DNA of 7,610 nucleotides from an uncultured Eubacteriales bacterium (lineage in GTDB: Bacteria; Bacillota; Clostridia; Christensenellales; Borkfalkiaceae): NCBI GenBank assembly GCA_900556195.1, contig USOJ01000037.1:1-7610 (forward strand). Direction: 5' to 3'. The translations under genes were made by a program, and so were the position numbers. Shown piece by piece: positions 1 through 6,695 of this stretch (position 1 is the stretch's first letter; the number at the start of each line of letters is the position of its first letter). The notes below the pieces were generated by a model. The model ran no database searches, was not told the DNA's origin, and saw only the letters and a list, made by a program, of their open reading frames with translations.

Positions 1-490
1 CGACCGTCTTTTCCTCGTAATCGTGTCCGATTGCTTCTTCGCCGTCCACCGTATAACTGTCGCCGCAGTTTTCGCAAACGTATTCGGTATAACCGTTTTC
101 CGTGCAAGTGGCAAGGTGTTCTTCGGGCAAATATGCATGTCCAGTAGCGGGAACGTAACTGTCAGAATATTCGTATCCGCACTCTTTGCAATAATGAATG
201 GTATACCCTCTGTGCGTGCAGGTCGGTTCGATCACGATTTCGTCAAACTTATGCCCGTTCGCCTCGGTATAATTGTCCGTATAGGTATCGCCGCAAAGGT
301 TACAGGTATATTTCGTATACCCTTTTTCGTAGCAAGTACCCGATACCGTTTCTTCCGTGTATTCGTGTTCGCATTCGATAGCGGGTTCTTCGCCTTCATA
401 GGCAAACGCCGTCGCTCCGCCCGCGCCGATAAACGCACTCATACACGCCGTCAGCATCACCGCCGACATGATAAATTTTAGTTTTTTCAA
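1..490 (-). CDS. Secreted Cys/His-repeat surface protein, 3' end beyond left edge
   Basis: Translating the minus strand from a TTG at 488-490 gives 163 residues, open to the window edge. The N-terminus is MKKLKFIMSAVMLTAC, a basic start followed by a hydrophobic stretch to about residue 22. A signal peptidase I site is likely after ATAFA (residue 30). LTAC at 13-16 also fits a lipobox, so a lipoprotein is possible. The mature part holds three repeats with an exact 38-residue period, of the form C-x3/4-GYT-x-x-x-C-x2-CG-x2-Y ... GH-x-Y/F, starting at residues 53, 91 and 129. Such repeats occur in extracellular proteins of Clostridia; the Cys pairs and His may bind metal or form disulfides (inference). 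TTG is chosen because GGAGG (496-500) lies 5 nt upstream and the basic n-region begins there; the next ATG is seven codons later, too far from that site. It starts 11 bp after the coupling protein stop, so it is the next gene of the transfer operon. Its function is unknown; adhesion or mating-pair contact is a guess. Confidence 0.8.
   Translation of the reverse strand, partial: MKKLKFIMSAVMLTACMSAFIGAGGATAFAYEGEEPAIECEHEYTEETVSGTCYEKGYTKYTCNLCGDTYTDNYTEANGHKFDEIVIEPTCTHRGYTIHYCKECGYEYSDSYVPATGHAYLPEEHLATCTENGYTEYVCENCGDSYTVDGEEAIGHDYEEKTV
17..334 (-). repeat. Three 114-bp coding repeats (38-residue Cys/His units)
   Basis: The three protein repeats of the secreted protein are spaced exactly 114 bp apart, with cores at 245-334, 131-220 and 17-106. 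They share Cys, GYT, CxxCG, Tyr and GH positions but differ at the other residues, so they are diverged tandem copies rather than recent duplications. More units may follow beyond the left edge. Confidence 0.75.
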
Positions 491-495
491 AAGTT

Positions 496-500
496 CCTCC
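496..500 (-). promoter_or_regulatory. Ribosome binding site fixing a TTG start
   Basis: GGAGG on the minus strand, 5 nt upstream of the TTG at 490 and just after the stop codon of the coupling protein gene. It decides the TTG start of the secreted repeat protein. Confidence 0.75.
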
Positions 501-501
501 C

Positions 502-2718
502 TTACAGGCTCTTCGCCTGCTCTTGTATTTTTTTCATCTCCGGCAACAGTTTCAGTTGGATTCTGTCCGCCGCAAGCCGCATTTTGTTCGCAATGCTCAT
601 TTCGTAATTTTCGGTGATCGCAAGCAGCAAACTCGCCTTTTTCTCCCACGCCGCTTGTTTCAATGCTTTTTCGTCTTTTCCGTCGAGATATTTGCAAATA
701 TCCCTCACCACGGCATTGATTTCGTCCGCGACTTTATCCCATTTTTTATCCGCTTCGGCTATGTCTTGCTCTTTGCTCTCTTCGTTTTGCATTGCTTTTT
801 CTTCGCGCTCTTCGATAAGTTCTGAAATCTTATCTTCGATTTTTTGCCATACGTCGCCGGTTATATCGAAAACGTATTTGTTCTTCTCGAACAATACCGC
901 TTCGCGCTTGCCGATCTCCGCTTTCCCCTCCGGGAAATACACCTTTTTGAGTTCATACGACGGCGTGAAGTGCGACCAGATAGGTTCGTATCCTCTGACG
1001 GATACGATCGCGTCGCCTTTTTCGTCGCCGTTGAGCCGTTCCAGCATACCTACCGTAATAAGCGGCTGCGTCGTCGCGCCCGTATTACTGCTTGCGGGGT
1101 TGTCCGCGTTGGTATTCACCGAAAACTGCTTGATCTTTTTCTGCCCGCAAAGTTCAGAAAACTCTTTCCGCGTTTCGCTGTCGTCCGAGCCAATGAACAC
1201 TTTAATATTGCAATTACCTTTCACAATATCTGCAATGTCCCTGCCGTATTTCGCTGTCAGTTGCGAATAGCTTTGCAGCACGAACAAAAACCGTATGCCG
1301 CGCGAACGCGCTACCGTTACCATTCCCTCGATATTCTCGAATTTCGGCAGGTTCGCAAACTCGTCCAGAACGAAATAGGTATTTCTCTTTAATATCGCCA
1401 TATCTTTTTCGCCGCGGCGCAGGTTCAGATTGGCTTTTTCTACGAGCTCCTTATACATCTGCGTAATAAACAGCGTTACGAAACGGTGGCGCGTAAACCT
1501 TTCGTCCGGCACGATAATAAACACTGCGTTCGGGCTTTCGTCCATGTTCACGACGTCCAAATCGTTTTCCGCCGTCATCGACATAATGCCGTCGTCGGAA
1601 AGTTGCTGCATATAACTATTAACTTCCGAAAGATACGAGGTCAGCGTTTTGTCGCTCGTGATAAGCACGGTGTTGACAAGCCCTTTTACCTTAGAAAATT
1701 CATCGCGTCCCTCAATCAGATAGTTGCGTAATGCCGTCGTATCTTCCGAGCAGTATTTCGTGATATTGTGGTAGACGTTAAAAAGCACCAACTGACTTTC
1801 GTCGATTTTCCCTTTGATACAGTCCTCGCACATGGCAAGCACGAATCCGAAAATAAGGTTTCTTGCGCCCTGTTCCCACGTCGGCTGATCTCGGTTCTGT
1901 ACCGGACACAACGTATATACAAGGTCTTGCGCGTTTTCGTATATCTCGTCCTTTAATTCCTGCATACGCGTTCTCGCGTCGCGGTAAGACAAGAACACTT
2001 CGCCCGCACCGTAATACTTGCCGTCCTTCTGCTCCAAGTTTTGGTCGAGATCTTTCACCAAACGGATTCGGCGGATAAGAACGTTCATCGGGTTCCATCG
2101 CTCGGAAGAATACGGTTCTCTTAAATCCAGCACGGATATTTTGTAGCCCTCTTTTTCGAGCGTTCGCGCGTGCTTTTCGTAAAGTTCCTTTTTCGGATCG
2201 CTTATAACGATACTCGGTTTACCGCTGCTTTTTGCAAGCACGGCTATGTTCTGGTCTACAAAACCCGTCGTTTTACCGCTACCCGTCGTGCCGACGATCA
2301 GAGCGTGCAATTGACTCGTTGTAATGACTTCAACGCTTCCGCCCTTTTTCTCCGCGCCGATGACGATTCCGTCCGCTTTCGTTTCCGCAAACTTATAATC
2401 GTAAACCTGAAATTCTTTGAGTTTTTTAAGCCGCTTCACCGTCAGCCACTCGGTATCTTCCAAGTCGTTTTCGTTCATTGCGACATTCTGCGCGTCCACC
2501 CGATACATCATCAGATAACCTATCAGTATCAGCCCGTTCGCCACGCCGACGGATAGCCAATAATCCCGCATATTCAGAATTTCGCCTATCCCTTTGCCGC
2601 CGAGCGAAAACAGAAACAGCACGAGAACGGCAACGAAAGATACGAGTATGCCCCAAAACAGAATTCCGAGTTTATTCGATTTTTTCTTTTTATGTTTCGT
2701 GATTTCTTTCCTGTTCAA
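502..2718 (-). CDS. VirD4/TraG-family type IV coupling protein
   Basis: A 738-residue membrane-bound ATPase expected to dock the relaxase-DNA complex to the conjugative secretion channel. Two hydrophobic segments near residues 18-40 and 53-72 anchor the N-terminus. Walker A is GTTGSGKT (143-150), followed by the family-typical VISDPKKELYEKH (171-183). Walker B is FVLDEFANLPKF (449-460), and the RSRGIRFLFVLQSYSQL segment (471-487) is also characteristic. The end (about 620-738) is a highly charged, probably coiled-coil extension beyond the ATPase core. The start is a TTG with a full GGAGGTGA 10 nt upstream; no ATG lies near in this frame. The start overlaps the TGA of the preceding small gene (ATTGA), which points to translational coupling. 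It resembles the PcfC/VirD4 proteins of Firmicute conjugative elements. Family assignment is secure; the partner relaxase is not in the window. Confidence 0.96.
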   Translation of the reverse strand: MNRKEITKHKKKKSNKLGILFWGILVSFVAVLVLFLFSLGGKGIGEILNMRDYWLSVGVANGLILIGYLMMYRVDAQNVAMNENDLEDTEWLTVKRLKKLKEFQVYDYKFAETKADGIVIGAEKKGGSVEVITTSQLHALIVGTTGSGKTTGFVDQNIAVLAKSSGKPSIVISDPKKELYEKHARTLEKEGYKISVLDLREPYSSERWNPMNVLIRRIRLVKDLDQNLEQKDGKYYGAGEVFLSYRDARTRMQELKDEIYENAQDLVYTLCPVQNRDQPTWEQGARNLIFGFVLAMCEDCIKGKIDESQLVLFNVYHNITKYCSEDTTALRNYLIEGRDEFSKVKGLVNTVLITSDKTLTSYLSEVNSYMQQLSDDGIMSMTAENDLDVVNMDESPNAVFIIVPDERFTRHRFVTLFITQMYKELVEKANLNLRRGEKDMAILKRNTYFVLDEFANLPKFENIEGMVTVARSRGIRFLFVLQSYSQLTAKYGRDIADIVKGNCNIKVFIGSDDSETRKEFSELCGQKKIKQFSVNTNADNPASSNTGATTQPLITVGMLERLNGDEKGDAIVSVRGYEPIWSHFTPSYELKKVYFPEGKAEIGKREAVLFEKNKYVFDITGDVWQKIEDKISELIEEREEKAMQNEESKEQDIAEADKKWDKVADEINAVVRDICKYLDGKDEKALKQAAWEKKASLLLAITENYEMSIANKMRLAADRIQLKLLPEMKKIQEQAKSL

Positions 2719-3001
2719 TCTTTGTAATTCACCTCCGTTTTTTCGCCGTTTTCTCTTTTGCGCTCCTCTTCCATTTCCTTTTCGATGTCCTGCAAGCGGT
2801 GCGAAAAGTCCCGTTCCAAAAGTTCGCTGTCGTCCGCGAACGAGCGCAAAAATTTATTGAAAAGAGAACGGACGTTGTATGTCGCTATCGCGCGGCGGCG
2901 TTTGTATTGTTTATCGTTCGGTTTTAACTTAACGGTTTCCGGCTTGTCCCGAACGTAGGGCTTGCATAGTTCTCGTTGAATTTGAAAAATTTGTTTCTCA
3001 T
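2715..3001 (-). pseudogene. Small charged protein gene with apparent -1 frameshift near its start
   Basis: A good start exists: ATG at 3001 with GGGAG 8 nt upstream. Its frame reads MRNKFFKFNENY and ends at TAA (2924-2926) after 25 codons. From about 2985 a different frame (-1) stays open for some 90 codons to TGA at 2715-2717. It has protein-like content (IQRELCKPYVRDKPE near its start, a basic RRR patch, and a charged helix rich in Glu/Lys at the end), but no ATG, GTG or TTG near its beginning. One extra T in the T5 run at 2985-2989 would join both into a protein of about 95 residues. Its stop overlaps the TTG of the coupling protein gene, as expected of a real operon member. It may be a true frameshift mutation, a sequencing error or recoding. 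Its position before virD4 is where PcfB-like genes often lie, but I see no clear PcfB similarity. Family unknown. Confidence 0.55.
2729..2736 (-). promoter_or_regulatory. Ribosome binding site of the coupling protein gene
   Basis: GGAGGTGA on the minus strand, complementary to the 16S rRNA tail, 10 nt upstream of the TTG at 2718. It lies inside the last codons of the preceding small gene, so the two are probably translationally coupled. Confidence 0.7.
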
Positions 3002-3029
3002 TGTTTTTACTCCCTGTTTTTATTTGTTT

Positions 3030-4697
3030 TTATCTTTTTGAATTGATACCGATTTTGCCTTTCGTAAAACCGTTATTCTCTTGTGCCGCGGCAATCGAAC
3101 CGCGCATTTCCCGTATGGTTTTCATACTCTCGCTCGCAAGTTTCATATAGTAGGCGTTCGGCTTTTCGTCGCGGAATTGCCCCGACGACTTAAAGATACG
3201 GAGCAGTTGCTCCTCGTCGTTTTCGCAGAACATCGCAAGCCGAAGCATCAGTCCGGACTCGCTCCGCTCGATATTTTTCATCACGTTTTTGCCGACGTAT
3301 AAGTCCGCAAACTTACTGTCTTTCGCGTAATACCCTTCCGCCCTTGCAAGCGTTTCTCGGTCGCTCATTCTTGTCAGACTTTCGCTACCGCGCCCTTTCA
3401 TACTCACGGGCAAGGCTTTCGCCGCGACTTCCGTCGCCACAAGTTCGGACGGCTTTATGTATTCCGTTGACTTCTCCTGTTCTACCTTGCCCGCTTTACC
3501 TTTTTCTTTGAGTTCTTCGATACTCACTTCTTCAAAGGTCTTGTCTTTCCAAAGATCGAGTTCTTTAACTTTATCTATCTCTTTTTCAAGGGCTTCGCGG
3601 TCGGCAAAAGCGTAATTGATAAGCGGCTTCACCTCGCCCTCTTCGTCGCAGATACAGCATTTATACACCTGCTCGGAATAAGCGTTCGTTTCCTCGATAA
3701 TTGAGTAATATTGCACGTCGTTCACTCTCCGATACGCTCTTTCTCTTTCCGAAACGTATTTCGCGATTTTGTCCGCGTCAGTAATCGCCGTAAACAACGC
3801 GTTCGGGTTCTCCTTGATTTCTTCTTTCCACGACTGCAAATACGCCGCGTTGTTCTGAAGTCTGCCCTCGCTCGCTTCGATGCCGACGTCCTGTTCCATA
3901 AAGATAGACGCGATCTCGGCGCGGAGTTCTTCCATTGCGTATTTCTCGCTCCCGAATCCGCCTGACAAATCTCGGTTCAGTCTTGTTTCGTGTCCCGTGC
4001 TATGCCCGATTTCGTGCAGAGCCGTCGAGTAAAATTCCTGCATACTCTTAAAGTCCGCACGCTTAGGCAAATGCACTTCGTCGTTACTCGCCTTGTAATA
4101 CGCCTGACTGCCGCCGTATACGATTTTCGATTCGTTCTGATCCCAATACAATAGAATCGCCTCGGCTCGCTCGTTTCGGTCGTTTATATCGATTAGCGGC
4201 TTTTCCTTTGCCGGAACTCCGTCCATCAGCGAACAGTTGAACACGCGGTAGAACTTCCTCAGCCAATACACGTTTTTATCCATATATTCCTGTTGTTCAC
4301 TTGCCGTCATGCCGTCCAGCACGCTTCTATCGAAACGCTTTTTCGTTTCTTTGTCGCGCATTTCGTAGTATTCGACGGTTGCGCCCTTGCCTTTCGCCGC
4401 GCTTTTGCCCTCTTCGTCCTTTTTGAACGTCCAGCCCTTTTCTTCCATTTGCTTGAAAGTCGCCCAGCGGTTATCTTCGTAATTCTCGCTCATCGCAATC
4501 AGCGACAGAAAAAGATTATTGATTCCGCGATATTTCTTTCCCGTTACAGCCGATTCCGGCGCGCCCGACGAAACCCACCCTTGCGACCAGAACAGATTGC
4601 CCTTTTCAAGGTTTTCCATTACCTTATCAACGAGTTGCTTTCGCTGCGGCGTTAATTTTTCATACGCCGAATTTCTTTCTTCATTCTCCAAAGACAA
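3030..4697 (-). CDS. ArdC-like antirestriction protein with zincin metallopeptidase domain and primase-type C-terminal module
   Basis: This 555-residue protein has three parts. Residues about 12-160 match the ArdC N-terminal ssDNA-binding domain (LFWSQGWVSSG, the G-K-K-YRGIN-N segment, W-AT-FKQ). Residues about 195-315 form a zincin-like metallopeptidase with HEIGHSTGHE (228-237) and the downstream EELRAEIAS glutamate segment (257-264). Residues 444-530 form a helical module like the C-terminus of NrS-1-type primase-polymerases, also present in the primase-like gene at 6733. A linker carries a CCIC cluster (347-350) and a charged region. ArdC proteins are known to protect incoming conjugative DNA from restriction in the recipient; the metallopeptidase substrate is uncertain. 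The start is TTG, with AGGAGG 6 nt upstream. The start overlaps the end of the 48-residue ORF by 17 bp. The next gene begins 28 bp downstream. The first two domains are assigned with confidence; the third rests on internal similarity and family memory. Confidence 0.92.
   Translation of the reverse strand: MSLENEERNSAYEKLTPQRKQLVDKVMENLEKGNLFWSQGWVSSGAPESAVTGKKYRGINNLFLSLIAMSENYEDNRWATFKQMEEKGWTFKKDEEGKSAAKGKGATVEYYEMRDKETKKRFDRSVLDGMTASEQQEYMDKNVYWLRKFYRVFNCSLMDGVPAKEKPLIDINDRNERAEAILLYWDQNESKIVYGGSQAYYKASNDEVHLPKRADFKSMQEFYSTALHEIGHSTGHETRLNRDLSGGFGSEKYAMEELRAEIASIFMEQDVGIEASEGRLQNNAAYLQSWKEEIKENPNALFTAITDADKIAKYVSERERAYRRVNDVQYYSIIEETNAYSEQVYKCCICDEEGEVKPLINYAFADREALEKEIDKVKELDLWKDKTFEEVSIEELKEKGKAGKVEQEKSTEYIKPSELVATEVAAKALPVSMKGRGSESLTRMSDRETLARAEGYYAKDSKFADLYVGKNVMKNIERSESGLMLRLAMFCENDEEQLLRIFKSSGQFRDEKPNAYYMKLASESMKTIREMRGSIAAAQENNGFTKGKIGINSKR
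3108..3368 (-). other. C-terminal helical module shared with the primase-like protein
   Basis: Encodes ArdC-like residues 444-530. It aligns by eye with residues 175-258 of the primase-like protein: MSD, then A, KF-x2-LY-x-G, N, S-x-S-x-LM-x2-LA-x2-C-x2-D-x-EQ-x-LRIF-x2-SG-x-FR-x2-K-x3-YY-x3-A. The spacing is nearly gap-free, which supports common descent. Confidence 0.75.
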
Positions 4698-4827
4698 CTT
4701 TCACCTCCTCTACCGCCACGGGTTCGCCGTTTTCATACCCCTCGTCGTCGAAATCCAACATTTCGTCTATCGTATACCCTTTCGGAATTACGATAACGGG
4801 AGTATCTCGTATACTCTTTTTCTTCAT
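4681..4827 (-). CDS. Small acidic hypothetical protein, 48 residues
   Basis: Starts with ATG at 4827, with a perfect AGGAGG 6 nt upstream (4834-4839), and ends with TGA at 4681-4683. It begins MKKKSIRDTPVIVIPKGYT and continues with an acidic half (IDEMLDFDDEGYENGEP) and a short Val-rich end. There is no signal peptide or membrane segment. It overlaps the start of the ArdC-like gene by 17 bp and is the first gene of the minus-strand operon, so it is probably translated as a leader of the ArdC-like protein. I do not recognise the family. The strong ribosome binding site and codon use like its neighbours make it likely to be real; it could alternatively serve only to couple translation. Confidence 0.7.
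   Translation of the reverse strand: MKKKSIRDTPVIVIPKGYTIDEMLDFDDEGYENGEPVAVEEVKVVFGE
4704..4709 (-). promoter_or_regulatory. Ribosome binding site of the ArdC-like gene
   Basis: A perfect AGGAGG on the minus strand, 6 nt upstream of TTG at 4697. It lies inside the 48-residue ORF and fixes the TTG start, since no ATG is available in frame nearby. Confidence 0.75.
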
Positions 4828-4929
4828 TTTTTACCTCCTGAAAAAAATTTTTTGTGTTTACTATTTCAAAAGTCCTTCAAATCCGTCCGTCGGTTCACTT
4901 TATCCTCGTTCGATTTTGTCGAAATTTCT

Positions 4930-4957
4930 GTTTTATCTTCTTATAAAATCGTCTCAA
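4930..4957 (-). promoter_or_regulatory. Possible promoter of the transfer/establishment operon
   Basis: On the minus strand TTGAGA (4952-4957), 16 nt, then TAAAAC (4930-4935), about 100 bp upstream of the first gene of the operon. A second option is TTGTTT (4979-4984) with TATTTT (4957-4962). Neither is a close consensus match, and the AT-rich context makes chance hits likely. Confidence 0.3.
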
Positions 4958-4982
4958 AAATATTTTTCATAAAATCTCAAAC
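4943..4982. repeat. Imperfect direct repeat between the divergent promoters
   Basis: Plus-strand ATAAAATCGTCTCAAA (4943-4958) and ATAAAATCTCAAA (4969-4981) are the same string apart from a three-base insertion. They sit 26 bp apart in the divergent intergenic region, upstream of the plus promoter and overlapping the candidate minus promoter. They could be paired operator half-sites (inference). The region is AT-rich, so chance is possible. Confidence 0.3.
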
Positions 4983-4989
4983 AAAATAC

Positions 4990-5018
4990 TTGTTTATTTT
5001 CGTTTTATCGTGTATAAT
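4990..5018 (+). promoter_or_regulatory. Sigma-A-type promoter of the ATPase/TOPRIM-like cassette
   Basis: TTGTTT (4990-4995), a 17-nt spacer and a perfect TATAAT (5013-5018). Transcription would start near 5025, just before GGAGG (5027-5031), leaving a very short leader before ATG at 5040. Confidence 0.7.
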
Positions 5019-5039
5019 ATAAGCACGGAGGTAAAGAAC

Positions 5040-6158
5040 ATGAAATTGATTTACGTCAAAGCCTCGGGCTTCAAAAACATTCAAAACGATTGCGTACTCG
5101 ACTTCACAGCCAAATCCAAGAAAACAACCGAAGATAAAGAATACGAGCTTCAGGAAATCGCAGACGGCTTATTCGTATATAACACCGTCGCGTTTATCGG
5201 AAAAAACGCTTCCGGTAAAACTTCTTTCCTTGATCTTCTCGATTGCGCTTATTCCATACTCGGCAACTTTTCGCTCGAAGATAAAAATTATTCTTATGAC
5301 GGAATTCACTTAACCCTGTTTTTCTATCACGAAGGGAAAATCTATAAGTATTCCACCGATATTTCGTCATCGCAAACCTTAAACGATAAGGCGACGTTTT
5401 CTAATCAGCAACTTCTCGAAAAGGTCTACTATAAGTCCAAAGCGAAAACGATTTTCTCAGACGACGATTTTGTCCCAGTCGAAAATATCGGCATTTTGCC
5501 CGAAGATACGTCTATCGTGTTTTTCGTATTAAAGAAGAAAGAAACGCGAGCCATATATTTTAATTCGGACGGCGAAGGCGCAAACACCTATCGCTTAATG
5601 TTCAATGCGCTGAAACTGTATAAGTTATCCCCTTCCGTGTTAGCAAAAGTCTTACACTTATTCGATGAAAACGTAAAAGGTCTCACGATGCTCGACGAAC
5701 ACAATTACGAACTTTCTCTTGCCTCGGGCAAAAAGATTGTTTCGAATAAGGAACTCGTCCACTTTTTATCGAGCGGCACAACCAAAGGATTACTTCTTTA
5801 CGTTACCGTCATCGCATCGCTTAAATACGGATTCGACCTTATCATCGATGAAATAGAAAACCATTTCCACAAAACGCTCGTCGAAAATATCATCAATCTG
5901 TATAAGGATAAATCTGTCAACAAGTTCAATGCCACGCTCTATTTCTCCACACATTATTGTGAACTGCTCGATTTGTTCAATCGTCAGGACAATATCTGGG
6001 TTTGCCGTGCGGATAAGAAAATCGTTGCCGAGAATATGTACGAGAACTTCGATATTCGCGTAGAGCTTTCAAAGAGCCGTCAGTTTTATAACGACGCATT
6101 TAAGACTTCCGTCAACTACGACGACCTTATGAACATTAAGAAGGAGTTTTTGAAATGA
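5040..6158 (+). CDS. ABC-type AAA ATPase of a two-gene defence-like module (AAA15/OLD/RloA-like)
   Basis: A 372-residue ATPase of the SMC/RecF/OLD-like ABC class. Walker A is GKNASGKTS (54-62). An ABC signature-like LSSGTTKG lies at 243-250. Walker B is FDLIIDEIEN (265-274), with the catalytic D270-E271. The H-loop-type STH is at 303-305. The N-terminal KASGFKNIQN is typical of the first strand of these proteins. Between Walker A and the signature lies an insert of about 180 residues without a recognisable domain. There is no fused nuclease; that role would fall to the partner gene. ATG at 5040 is chosen because GGAGG lies 8 nt upstream. An in-frame GTG at 5010 lies just upstream of the -10 box, before the predicted transcript start, and is unlikely. 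The stop overlaps the next start (ATGA, 6155-6158). Relatives act in anti-phage or abortive-infection pairs such as AbiL and RloAB; which subtype this belongs to is uncertain. Confidence 0.85.
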   Translation: MKLIYVKASGFKNIQNDCVLDFTAKSKKTTEDKEYELQEIADGLFVYNTVAFIGKNASGKTSFLDLLDCAYSILGNFSLEDKNYSYDGIHLTLFFYHEGKIYKYSTDISSSQTLNDKATFSNQQLLEKVYYKSKAKTIFSDDDFVPVENIGILPEDTSIVFFVLKKKETRAIYFNSDGEGANTYRLMFNALKLYKLSPSVLAKVLHLFDENVKGLTMLDEHNYELSLASGKKIVSNKELVHFLSSGTTKGLLLYVTVIASLKYGFDLIIDEIENHFHKTLVENIINLYKDKSVNKFNATLYFSTHYCELLDLFNRQDNIWVCRADKKIVAENMYENFDIRVELSKSRQFYNDAFKTSVNYDDLMNIKKEFLK

Positions 6159-6685
6159 AAATCCTTATAATGTGCGAAGGTCCGAACGAACTGAAAATCG
6201 TAAATCTTTTGCTCGATAACGGCAAATTAAACTTCACACGCGACGATTTGCTCGATATGCGCCCCTTTCATGCTCGCCAGCTCACCTCGCCGCAATTAAA
6301 ACCCGCGCTTGACGCATATCACGGCGAGATTGCGATTTATCGGATCGGGGACAAAATGACGGACTCATTGAAAATCCCCAAGGAATTGCTTTTATCCATC
6401 AAATCCCAAGCGAAATTCTGCACGAAGCCGGAACTTGAAATGTTGCTTATCATTGCGGAGAACAAAGTATCCGAATTTGAAAAAGTTAAGGCTAAGAAAA
6501 AGCCAAAAGACTTCTGCAAACAAAACGTCGTATATAATCGCAAGAAATACGACAATTCCACTGCGTTTTACGAAGAGTATTTTCAAGACCGCATAGACCT
6601 TTTAACTTCCGCTATTACTGAATACCATCGCACCCACGGAAAGCACAAATCCGACGAAGGATATTTGTTCGACTTATTAAAATAG
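6155..6685 (+). CDS. TOPRIM-like partner protein of the ATPase (putative defence effector)
   Basis: A 176-residue protein translated through a 4-bp overlap with the ATPase gene, with AGGAG 8 nt upstream of its ATG. It begins with a beta strand and acidic turn, MKILIMCEGPNE (Glu8), like the first motif of TOPRIM folds. A second strand, IAIYRIGDKMTD, carries Asp66 and Asp70, and a helix KPELEMLLIIAE (91-102) matches in position the P-x-E-x-WLL helix of RloB and DUF4276 proteins. The C-terminal half is rich in Lys (VKAKKKPKD, residues 111-119) and may bind nucleic acid. There is no signal peptide or membrane segment. In this type of operon the second gene usually encodes the nuclease-like effector controlled by the ATPase. 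The assignment to TOPRIM is by motif order only; the spacing is divergent and the usual DxD is replaced by D-x3-D. It could instead be a different small Rossmann-like fold. Confidence 0.6.
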   Translation: MKILIMCEGPNELKIVNLLLDNGKLNFTRDDLLDMRPFHARQLTSPQLKPALDAYHGEIAIYRIGDKMTDSLKIPKELLLSIKSQAKFCTKPELEMLLIIAENKVSEFEKVKAKKKPKDFCKQNVVYNRKKYDNSTAFYEEYFQDRIDLLTSAITEYHRTHGKHKSDEGYLFDLLK

Positions 6686-6695
6686 TTTTTCTTTT

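Noticed and set aside
17..334. Regular 114-bp repeats as a CRISPR array or tandem DNA repeat
   Set aside because: The repetition is in the protein frame and the units are diverged; there are no identical short repeats with unique spacers.
232..438. 68-residue minus-strand frame inside the secreted protein gene
   Set aside because: It is a different frame from the one with signal peptide and Cys/His repeats, and its composition is Arg/Thr-biased.
23..1392. Several long plus-strand open frames (for example 23-481, 523-825, 614-1270, 844-1392)
   Set aside because: They lie antisense to the secreted protein and the VirD4 gene, have no ribosome binding sites and low-complexity or Arg/Ser/Phe-biased content typical of shadows.
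4841..4853. A7T6 palindrome before the first gene of the minus operon, as a terminator
   Set aside because: There is no GC stem; it is an AT-rich tract just upstream of the ribosome binding site.
4866..4970. Minus-strand ATG at 4970 reading MKNIFETIL then TAA, followed by an open stretch to TGA at 4866
   Set aside because: Interrupted by an in-frame stop, no ribosome binding site, and it overlaps the promoter region.
5010..5039. GTG at 5010 as a longer start for the ATPase
   Set aside because: The extension would lie on the -10 box, before the likely transcript start; the ATG at 5040 has a proper ribosome binding site.
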